Origin: Luidia sarsii
Lineage: Eukaryota; Echinodermata; Asteroidea; Paxillosida; Luidiidae
Direction of reading: 5' to 3'
Assembly: GCA_949987565.1 (NCBI GenBank)
Contig: OX465121.1
Location: 6,652,774 to 6,716,773 of the forward strand
DNA: 64,000 nt
A program made the position numbers and the translations under genes. The notes under the pieces are model-generated. The model did no database searches. It was not told the DNA's origin and was given only the letters and a program-made list of their open reading frames with translations. This document shows, piece after piece, positions 59,319-64,000 of the stretch (its first letter is position 1; each line of letters opens with the position of its first letter).

Positions 59319-60846
59319 GGGGCTATTCGTCCGGCGCGCCCCCTTTGGAGTCTGCTCCGTCAGCTGCACCTACCCCGATGGAGACCAGGACGTTGTGCTG
59401 CTTCAGCTGGTACAGATGGGTCACCCGCAGCTCGTAGGCACGGAAACCGGAGATCTCCAGGTTTCGGTCCAGGAAGAAGAGGTTGCCGTCCGAGTCTCCA
59501 AGGGTCACCTGGCCACGCCCACTGGCACAGGCCGTGATGTCGATATCCTGGGAGGAAGAGTCAACACAAACCTCTGAGAATGTGCGTCACGCTTGTTTCA
59601 ATGCAGACAACATTAGGGCCCCCAGAAACAAAAGAAAATCATGCAGATGGCTAAATAGACGGGCAGACAGACAGACAGATAGATAGATAGACAGACAGAA
59701 AGGCAGACAGGCAGACAGACAGATTAGAAAGACAGGCAGGTAGCTAGACAGACAGATATATATATAGATAGACAGACAGAAAGACAGGCAGGCAGATAGA
59801 CAGATTAGAAAGACAGGCAGGTAGCTAGACAGACAGATTTATAGATAGACAGAAAGAAAGACAGGCAGGCAGATAGACAGATTAGAAAGACAGGCAGGTA
59901 GCTAGACAGACAGATATATAGATTAGATAGACAGACAGAAAGATAGATAGAAAGACAGACAGGCAGATTAGAAAGACTAGAAAGACAGGCAGGTAGACAG
60001 ACAGATGAGATAGATAGACAGACAGAAAGACAGACAGACAGATGAGATAGATAGATAGGCAGACAGACAGGCAGGCAGATAGACGATTAGAAAGACAGGC
60101 AGGTAGACAGACAAATGAGATAGATAGATGATAGGCAGACAGACAGGCAGGCAGACAGACAGACATACACACAGACAGACAGGCAAGCAGATAGACAGAT
60201 TGGAAGGACAGGCAGTGGGTAGACAGACAGATAGATAGATCGATATACAGACAGAAAGACAGACACTGAGACAGGCATACAAATATAGACAGATTAGAAT
60301 AATAGAAAGACAGGCAGGTAAACAGACATATGAGATAGATAGATAGACAGACCATGGTGGACAGACAGAAACACAGACATGCAGATTTGTGGAATGGTAA
60401 TTTCTTTTACTTTTATTTCTTTTTACTATGTTTTTTAGTAAAAGCAAAGGTAGACCGCTGGCGCAAGACAATTTGTGAAACGAACCTTGAGGCTACTGAA
60501 TATTTCTGTGGAGCCAGGTAACTTGACCACCTCCTTGTCGAAGAAGTTCAACCTCTTCCACTGATAATTAAAGAAAAATGGACATCAAAATCAAACCAAT
60601 TATGAAAACAAAGGCAATATTTATATGAACATGACACTGTCACAATCATTGTCATTTTGAATCTCATTGAAAATGTGAAACTTAATTAACGTTGCACAAA
60701 AACATTACTAGTAATACTACTTTTGCACTATGTGATCATCGGATAATGAACTGCTACTTACATAAACACGGGTATAAAGCTTTTATTATTAATAAAACAA
60801 ATCACTTTACCGGGGGAACTGTACTTACCTGTTGTAAAAATGCCAT
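34917..60846 (-). CDS. VPS11: VPS11, HOPS/CORVET core subunit, 1122 aa with long NPF tail
   Basis: Twenty-three minus-strand exons: 60846-60829, 60560-60486, 59547-59374, 57983-57763, 57110-56966, 56155-56066, 55371-55235, 53345-53284, 52904-52825, 52547-52468, 52322-52169, 51702-51556, 49617-49426, 49011-48906, 46417-46296, 45520-45386, 42974-42886, 41625-41551, 40676-40499, 38495-38374, 37290-37195, 36262-36070 and 35594-34917 (TAG). Total 3369 nt; every phase agrees. VPS11 is a core subunit of the endosome/lysosome tethering complexes HOPS and CORVET. It has an N-terminal beta-propeller ([30 protein letters not shown]), an alpha-solenoid ([63 protein letters not shown]) and RING-H2 Cys/His at 810, 813, 826, 828, 831, 834, 845 and 848. 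Human VPS11 ends about 30 residues after GVFN; here 225 Pro/Ala-rich residues follow, with NPF at 1035, 1070, 1086, 1097, 1107 and 1118. Exon 4 has a NAGNAG acceptor (57980/57983/57986); 57983 best fits family length. Confidence 0.96.
35895..36068 (+). repeat. tRNA-derived SINE-B in VPS11 intron 22
   Basis: Head has an A-box-like ACCAGTTCGGTGG and a B box GGTTCGAACCCC. Tail has CAATCGGGCAACGCACCGAGCACTCGGTGCTTGTCGCG..AGTAGGG. It ends one base before the exon 22 donor region. Related pieces occur at 16918, 34735 and 42465. Confidence 0.7.
36445..37133. repeat. 13-bp minisatellite (TTTGTGGGCTCAG), ~52 copies, VPS11 intron 21
   Basis: Highly homogeneous 13-bp units with scattered C/T changes (TTCGTGGG). 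Open in all three plus frames, which creates false 90-195-codon frames. Confidence 0.97.
37340..38370. repeat. CCCCAT hexamer array, ~1 kb, VPS11 intron 20
   Basis: CCCCATCCCCAT with local CCCACCCCCATCACC variants. The transcribed RNA strand would be GGGGAU-rich. It reaches within a few bases of the exon 20 donor. All long frames here are artefacts. Confidence 0.97.
38650..40415. repeat. ~115-bp minisatellite, ~15 copies, VPS11 intron 19
   Basis: Units of 114-120 bp (CTGGTCCCAGTAGCCCTCATCTTGAC ... CATTGGTTGACTACTCTG..TTAGAACCATTTGGTAA). Neighbouring units alternate in a few positions, suggesting higher-order pairs. The open frames within are not genes. Confidence 0.95.
41345..41480 (-). repeat. 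tRNA-Lys-derived SINE-A, copy 1, VPS11 intron 18
   Basis: Minus-strand tRNA-like head at about 41477-41409 (GGCTGGATAGCTCAG, then AATCCAGAGGTCTCGAGTTCAAG) followed by a tail with GTTCCCAGTCAGTTTTTTTC. The acceptor stem no longer pairs fully. Confidence 0.7.
41785..42200 (+). mobile_element. Composite dispersed element C, copy 2
   Basis: Matches the inverse of 63690-64000: CAACTGTTGAATTGT, GAGGAAAATGTCCGAATGAAACTG, GGGGCCCGCTTAAGGGCC, GCTCTGTGGTGCATTCTGAGCAG, ACACCCAGAAAATT, CCTGATCTCAGCATGTGTTTT and AGGGGAGAAGAAATATCTT. Ends in a TTTA/T run. Confidence 0.8.
42465..42572 (+). repeat. SINE-B fragment, VPS11 intron 17
   Basis: CCTCGACCAGCTCGGTGGTCCCATGG followed by CAATCGGGCAAAGCACCGAGCATTCAGTGCTC and AGTAGGGCAGACCCCCATTGAAT. 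Lacks the B-box part seen at 35895-36068. Confidence 0.65.
42598..42645 (+). repeat. Hammerhead-like hairpin repeat H, VPS11 intron 17
   Basis: GCCTTTGAGAAAGG / TCCTGCTAGGA / TCGAAACGTCAGGCCC. GCCT and AGGC can form an outer stem; TCCT/AGGA forms the inner stem. Confidence 0.75.
43030..45200. repeat. 44-bp minisatellite, ~49 copies, VPS11 intron 16
   Basis: Unit TTGAATGGGGTAGGGATGGGGTGGAGAGG..AGTAGGGAAG..G, with exact 44-bp spacing in many places (for example 43207 to 43251). The unit has no stop in any minus-strand frame, producing a false 776-codon frame that ends in real exon 17. Confidence 0.97.
45196..45259 (-). pseudogene. Duplicated 3' end of VPS11 exon 16 with donor
   Basis: 45196-45259 repeats 45358-45420: the last 27-30 nt of exon 16 (coding AMDLLQTSD), its GTGAGC donor and the next 25 bp of intron. 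The copy lacks an acceptor, so it is probably silent. It sits at the edge of the 44-bp array. Confidence 0.85.
45795..46290. repeat. 13-bp minisatellite (CTGCTTTGTCGGG), VPS11 intron 15
   Basis: CTGCTTTGTCTGG/CTGCTTTGTCGGG units with inserted TTAATTTGTTGGG steps. Abuts the exon 15 donor. Confidence 0.96.
46435..46805. repeat. 20-bp minisatellite (GGGTCAACAAGGGTCGGTGA), VPS11 intron 14
   Basis: About 18 units. Closely related to the array in intron 11 (51788-52145). Confidence 0.93.
46850..47374 (+). other. Orphan 174-codon open frame antisense in VPS11 intron 14
   Basis: An ATG-to-stop frame in non-repetitive sequence lying between two minisatellites. Mixed composition rich in His, Lys and Met, no signal peptide or family I recognise, no obvious splice sites. 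It could be a chance frame, an old transposon piece or an unknown intronless gene. Confidence 0.3.
47415..48860. repeat. TTGGG pentamer array with 135-bp higher-order repeats, VPS11 intron 14
   Basis: 1.45 kb of GGGTT with GGGAT, GGGTC and GGTTT variants. From about 48356 the variants repeat every 135 bp (TAGGTTGGTTT at 48356, 48491, 48626 and 48761). It ends 45 bp from the exon 14 donor. Confidence 0.97.
49077..49310 (-). repeat. 84-bp minisatellite, ~2.8 copies, VPS11 intron 13
   Basis: Inverted orientation of the 84-bp unit found after SH3BP5 (3424-4105), 45 kb away. Confidence 0.9.
49640..50221. repeat. A-run followed by CT-rich tract, VPS11 intron 12
   Basis: A22 at about 49637-49658, then a long CTCCTCCTC/TCTTCCTCC pyrimidine tract. 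No genes. Confidence 0.85.
50222..51490. mobile_element. hAT-like nonautonomous element, VPS11 intron 12
   Basis: The right end read inward starts CAGGGCTTGAAACG and the left end starts near CAGGCCTTCATTTT. Both ends are followed by GGAGCGC/GCTCTCCTTAA blocks in inverted order. CCTTCCCA occurs on both sides, a possible 8-bp target duplication, though the flank is low-complexity. Ends and duplication length suit hAT elements. No transposase found. Confidence 0.6.
51788..52145. repeat. ~20-bp minisatellite (GGTCAACAAAGGTCAATAAG), VPS11 intron 11
   Basis: About 18 diverged units sharing GGTCAACAA and GGGTCAGTGA with the array at 46435-46805. It stops about 25 bp before the exon 11 donor. Confidence 0.9.
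53022..53170. mobile_element. Short palindromic element P, copy 1, VPS11 intron 8
   Basis: GGATTTCACAAAGCCGTACGATG..GTAACTCAACTT at the left and AAATCGTAAGTTACGATGAGTTGGGTGAAATCG at the right form inverted ends of a ~150-bp element. Confidence 0.7.
53378..53425 (-). repeat. Hammerhead-like hairpin repeat H, VPS11 intron 7
   Basis: GGGCCTGACGTTTCGA TCCTAGCAGGA CCTTTCTCAAAGGC, minus orientation. It directly precedes the 68-bp array. Confidence 0.75.
53505..55095. repeat. 68-bp minisatellite, ~23 copies, VPS11 intron 7
   Basis: Unit GGGAAGGGCAAGCAGTAGGGAAGG.ATCAAAGGAGGAAAGCTGGTAGACAGACC..GGTGAGATCAAA. The same unit is present in element C (20375-20405), once next to repeat H at 55860-55930, and in a second array at 62880-63245. 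Confidence 0.96.
55640..55945 (-). mobile_element. Hammerhead-like dispersed element H, copy in VPS11 intron 6
   Basis: Contains GCAAACTGCTTACTGACTAAAATTACC, then the H hairpin at 55733-55777, then GACAAGGACAAAACAGATACG...GAGAGTGAATAGGACACGGATGAGAAACAAAGGA. It is the reverse complement of the arrangement at 8655-8940. Confidence 0.75.
56345..56545 (+). repeat. Dispersed repeat family R1, copy 4 (inverted)
   Basis: CCTCCCGCACAGGACACACACTGTA, CACCGCAATTTACC, CTCACATACCACAGG and CCATGTGTGGTTAATTGTGG: the inverse of the other R1 copies. Confidence 0.8.
56549..56720 (-). repeat. tRNA-Lys-derived SINE-A, copy 2, VPS11 intron 5
   Basis: 56576-56647 (minus) folds as a full cloverleaf: acceptor GGCTGGA/TCCAGTC, D arm GCTC..GAGC, T arm TCGGG/CCCGG around TTCAAGC. 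The anticodon loop ACGCTAA lacks U33 and its stem has a T-T mismatch, so it is not a working tRNA. TTTGCCAATTTTTC flanks the head in inverted orientation on both sides (56552-56569 and 56655-56670). Confidence 0.75.
57168..57660. repeat. (GGGA)n then GACA/GAGA array, VPS11 intron 4
   Basis: About 235 bp of GGGA, followed by GACAGACAGAC and GAGAGA stretches. It lies 60 bp upstream of exon 5 in the sense direction. Both strands give artefact frames (Ser-Leu-Pro, Gly-Arg-Glu). Confidence 0.97.
58155..58325. mobile_element. Short palindromic element P, copy 2, VPS11 intron 3
   Basis: TTTCACC..CATCGTAACTTACGATC and CAAATCGTAAGATGAGTTACGATG form inverted ends; the interior shares GCGCAGAAACTGTGCGGCC with the inverse of the copy at 53022-53170. 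Confidence 0.65.
58915..59095 (+). repeat. Degenerate telomere-like TTAGGG/TTAGGA repeats, VPS11 intron 3
   Basis: Runs such as GGTTAGGGTT, GTTAGGATTAGGATTAGGA and AAGGGTTAGGGTTG, heavily mutated. Animal telomeres are commonly TTAGGG, so this may be an interstitial telomeric remnant or just a similar hexamer. Confidence 0.7.
59275..59317 (+). repeat. G43 homopolymer in VPS11 intron 3
   Basis: Uninterrupted run of 43 G, 57 bp from the exon 3 donor on the other strand. Length may be affected by sequencing or assembly. Confidence 0.85.
59655..60360. repeat. GACA/GATA tetranucleotide array, VPS11 intron 2
   Basis: GACAGACAGATAGATAG with embedded GGCAGGTAGCTAGACAGACAGAT and TTAGAAAGACAGGCAG units forming a loose higher-order period. 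Cys-Leu-Ser frames are artefacts. Confidence 0.95.
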
Positions 60847-61524
60847 TTTGGGGGACGATTTCTACACAGGAAAAGCTCACGATCCGCCCCACTAAATTAG
60901 TCTGGTAGACTGTCCTCATGTACAATGGCCATCACATAGAATCGGTACAGGGTACAAGATCAGTCTTGATAACCCTTGACCTCAATAGTCTTTTTTCGTG
61001 TTCTTTGGTCTTATTAAACGACTGAAGCAAGACTATGTAGTGGAAACCATCATAAGCTATTGGTAAACTGCACTCCCCTCAGGGAATTATTTCTGCAATT
61101 TAGAATAAGAATCTCGTTCGTTGACGGATATTAAAAAAAAAACACTAGTAAAGTCATCGTGTGAATTTAAGGCAAAAATATATCCTGGTTTCTCTGAAAT
61201 ATGAACACTGCAAAATGTTAATGGGCCAACCATTTAAATCTTACTTGTCTTTTTCTATGCACCGTAACTTTTGGGAGCGAAGCTGATAATGTTAGGGATA
61301 CGACTTTAAATTACACGGGAGTCTATGGGAGCAGTTAGCCAATGGCTGCCTACGTTTCCACGTTGACTTATGCATGGTATCCAGTCGTAGCCTCTGGGGA
61401 TTATTTTTTTAACGAGCTAGAGGGTCACATTTTCCTGTTGCTAATAACGCGTCTGTGCATAGCGTCGACTGCTTGGAACTGTTCTCATCTGCGCCAACAA
61501 AACTGCCTCGGAAATCCTGCCCAA
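60847..61524. promoter_or_regulatory. Head-to-head spacer VPS11 / coiled-coil gene
   Basis: Only about 680 bp separate the two start codons, which are on opposite strands, so a shared or overlapping promoter is likely. No TATA box is evident. An ATG at 61342, in frame with the coiled-coil start, keeps the frame open, but the encoded stretch looks like 5' UTR. Confidence 0.45.
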
Positions 61525-62780
61525 ATGTCGGCCATTTCCAGCATGGCGAGGTTCCGGAATCCATCCAAATCCTCCAGAGGTAAGAGAGGTCCCCTTGATC
61601 AGACTCTAAGTCCAAGAATCCACCAAGCTCTTTAAAAAAAAAAAAAAAAAATATCGGTCAAGTCAACTGCCTTTTTGCAATTTGTTTACATTAGTGTTTT
61701 TTTTATTGACAGTTCGCCACATTTTTCCTGAGGGCGGGTCTGTTAGTGTTACTTTTATATTATAGTTTGTACATTTATAAGCTCGAAAGTAAAAATCTAC
61801 ACATGTTTTGCCCAGCAATGATCTGATCCAAGTTTTCTTTGCCATAAAAAAGAAGAAATAAATATCAAAACTAGGAAAGTTCCCAGTCAGTTTTTATCTA
61901 TTTCAGTTTTTGTAAATTGTAGTTAAGTTAGTAATACTAGTATTAGTAGTTTACTAGTTCTATTAAAATTAATATTATTGGTACTGGTACTTTGTGGTAC
62001 TGGTATAGTCCGGGTAACTTCGACCCTTACATACAATCGGCCTTTTTTAAAACGCAGTGGCTGTTGTTACGGCAGTCGTCCGTGTGGTTCCCTGACTTCA
62101 CAGTATTTGTCAGGATGTTTAGCTCTTGGAACCAGACTATCAGCTAATAGACAGGTTCAACCAGCCTGCAATGCTGACGAAATACAATCAAGTCAGGGAA
62201 CCACATGGACGACTGCCGTAACAACAGCCACTGCGTTTTTACACATTTTGAGGGGTCGGGTGATCCTGTTGGGTCCAAGCCCAACCGAACTTCAAAATTT
62301 CAAAATTTGATAAAAAAAAGGGTGACTTGTCTGGTCCAAGTTACTCGGACTAGTAATTTATGTGGTTGTGGTATGCAACTTTTTTTTTTTACAACATTTT
62401 GTTGGCTCTTGTTCCCAGGCCCTGCCTTTTCCAGCACTCTCCAACGGACCAGTAGTCTTGGAAGTCTCAACAAACGAAGCTCGGCCAATCTGGCGCCCTC
62501 CTTCAATGCTTCGTAAGTCTCCGACTTTCAAGTCAAGATATCTTTGCTTTTTTTCCACCCACCCCCCCCCCACAAATTACATAAAAAAGCTCCGAGTCTT
62601 GTTCTCCTTTCCTTAGTCTGATGAGTATACTGATCACATCACATTTCCTTCTTTTCTTTTTGTGAATGTGAACAGCAAAACGGGGCAAACTATGTTGCAG
62701 GACGCCTCCAATTTGGAGGCAGAGTACATCAAGAATCTTCAGCAGCAGATCTACTTCCTTGAGCTTGAGGCCAACTTTCT
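61525..62780 (+). CDS. Coiled-coil protein of unknown identity, N-terminal part
   Basis: Three exons: 61525-61579, 62419-62512 and 62676-62780, joined in phases 1 and 2 through GT-AG introns. The gene continues past the window. The protein starts MSAISSMARFRNPSKSS, then a Ser/Asn-rich low-complexity stretch (TSSLGSLNKRSSANLAP), then a coiled-coil start EAEYIKNLQQQIYFLELEANFL. That last block looks strongly conserved in style, but I cannot name the family. After CT at 62779-62780 there is no GT; the sequence is ATATCCTTT, the consensus U12-type donor, so the exon is taken to end there. The next ATG choice (MARF) is possible. Confidence 0.75.
61990..62356. mobile_element. ~365-bp inverted-repeat element in intron 1 of coiled-coil gene
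   Basis: Outer ends TAGTCCGGGTAACTTCGACC and GGTCCAAGTTACTCGGACTA. Inner inverted blocks of about 50 bp (AACGCAGTGGCTGTTGTTACGG ... GTTCCCTGACTT) at 62052-62102 and 62190-62240. No coding. Confidence 0.8.
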
Positions 62781-62789
62781 ATATCCTTT
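62781..62789 (+). promoter_or_regulatory. U12-type AT-AC intron donor (ATATCCTTT)
   Basis: Exact match to the minor-spliceosome AT-AC 5' splice-site consensus at the end of a well-supported coding exon that has no GT donor. The matching acceptor and branch site would be beyond 64000. Confidence 0.8.
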
Positions 62790-62817
62790 ACAAGCGAACT
62801 AGCTCTCTAAACATTGA

Positions 62818-63245
62818 CCAGGGCCTGGAGTTTTGATCCTAGCAGGACCTTCCACAAAGGCCGAATGACTGGGACTACAGAAAGCTGGTAGACAGACCAG
62901 GGTGAGATTCAAGGGAAGGGCAGGCAGTAGGGAAGGGATCAAAGGAGGGAAGCTGGTAGACAGACCAGGGTGAGATCAAAGGGAAGGGCAAGCAGTAGGG
63001 AATGGATCAAAGGAGGAAATCTGGTAGACAGACCAGGGTGAGATCAAAGGGAAGGGCAGGCAGTAGGGAATGGATCAAAGGAGGAAAGCTCGTAGACAGA
63101 CCAAGGTGAGATCAAAGGGAAGGGCAAGCAGTAGGGAAGGGATTAAAGGAGGGAAGCTGGTAGACAGACCTGGGTGAGATCAAAGGGAAGGGCAAGCAGT
63201 AGGGAATGGATCAGAGGAGGAAAGCTGGTAGACAGACCAGGGTGT
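62818..63245. repeat. Hammerhead-like block followed by 68-bp minisatellite, ~5 copies
   Basis: A diverged H block (GGCCTGGAGTTTTGATCCTAGCAGGACC) at 62820-62862 runs into the same 68-bp unit as at 53505-55095. Same order and orientation at both loci. Confidence 0.9.
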
Positions 63246-64000
63246 GTAAGATTGTTTGTAAGATTGTGAGGAAGGGACTTGTAGAGATTGGTGCTTCAAT
63301 CCAGTAGCTGGACCTTCCTCAAGGGGCAAAGGGCTGTCCCGTCCAGTCAGTCAGCTGCTTCTACAACCACTTGTCCGTGACGTCGATCTGTTTATCTTGT
63401 ATCCCTTGACTGATTGGATTCACCCGAGATCAGGCGAAGAAGGCCACCAACCTTCAGCCCAAGATGACCGAGGAAGCTGGTCGTATGCTTGGCACACTGC
63501 AGGTAATTTATTGATTCATAATAATTATAATCTCCAAGGAGTAACCTTCCGCCCTCTCCCCCCCCCCCCCCCCCAATAAGAAAAAAAAAAAAAATATATC
63601 GCAAACTGCTCGCTGTCTGAAATTACCCAAATCTAAAATCCGTAAAAAAAAAATTAACCAAAAATTAAAAAAAAAGGGAAAAAAAAGATATTTCTTCTCC
63701 CCTAATTATTTAAAACACATGCTGAGATGAGGTTAAAAACTTTGATGTTTACTTTTCATTTTCTGTAAACAAAAATTAAATTTTCTGGGTGTATGCCTTG
63801 AAAAAGGTTAAAATCTGTCACTCAGCTTAAAGTCATAAGTGGCCAAAAACTGCTCAGAATGCACCACAGAGCATCTAGAATCCCAAATTTTCGGGGCCCT
63901 TAAGCGAGCCCCAAACCCTACGCTGTACGTGCTTCGTGCTTCGCGCTCGCAGTTTCATTCGGACATTTTCCTCTTTTTTTTTTACAATTCAACAGTTGCA
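63246..64000 (-). mobile_element. Composite dispersed element C, copy 3 (runs off window)
   Basis: Reverse complement of 19870-20345 up to about 63720, then of 41785-42110. It shows that those two earlier pieces belong to one element of more than 0.75 kb. Contains a C-run/A-run at 63557-63595 and a GCGCTCGCAG variant block. Noncoding. Confidence 0.8.

Noticed and set aside
61342..61524. N-terminal extension of the coiled-coil protein from an upstream ATG
   Set aside because: Frame is open but the encoded sequence is hydrophobic and low in coding character; the ATG at 61525 gives a better N-terminus. Not excluded.

Overview
This is a stretch of animal nuclear genome. Genes are split by GT-AG introns, exon phases are consistent throughout, and introns are loaded with minisatellites, SINEs and short inverted-repeat transposons. 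Gene content, exon structure and repeat style suggest a marine invertebrate, probably a deuterostome (echinoderm, hemichordate or amphioxus). I cannot name the species from sequence alone. Nothing here is bacterial.

Layout, left to right. (1) 1-860: end of a TTAA-type short transposon whose internal 43-bp unit has been amplified. (2) 886-3284, plus: last four exons of SH3BP5 (Rab11 exchange factor), followed by an 84-bp minisatellite in the presumed 3' UTR. (3) 7133-10087, minus: a complete seven-exon enoyl-CoA hydratase/crotonase-family gene with a mitochondrial-type leader. (4) 11472-18263, plus: a complete eight-exon EXT1 heparan sulfate polymerase gene, with a foldback element and a duplicated piece of exon 6 in its introns. 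(5) 18.3-25.7 kb: no genes; simple repeats and an inverted array of four ~0.8-kb repeats. (6) 25710-32891, plus: two-exon ABT1/ESF2 ribosome-biogenesis gene. Its intron holds a 5.4-kb TTAA-flanked element with perfect 33-bp inverted repeats that carries its own three-exon gene. (7) 34917-60846, minus: the whole VPS11 gene, 23 exons and 1122 codons, whose introns contain at least ten different minisatellites. (8) 61525-62780, plus: first three exons of an unidentified coiled-coil protein, cut off at what looks like a U12-type AT-AC intron.

The host genes are housekeeping genes of membrane traffic (SH3BP5, VPS11), glycosylation (EXT1), acyl-CoA metabolism and ribosome assembly (ABT1). They do not form a functional cluster. 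Enoyl-CoA hydratase/EXT1 and VPS11/coiled-coil are head-to-head pairs; SH3BP5/enoyl-CoA hydratase and ABT1/VPS11 converge.

Most notable: VPS11 carries a long disordered C-terminal tail with six NPF tripeptides after its RING domain; the TTAA element encodes an unrecognised protein; dispersed hairpins resemble small hammerhead ribozymes; a 39-nt frame-neutral copy of EXT1 exon 6 sits in intron 7; and a canonical U12 donor ends the last visible exon. Most long open frames in the window are minisatellite translations and were not accepted as genes.
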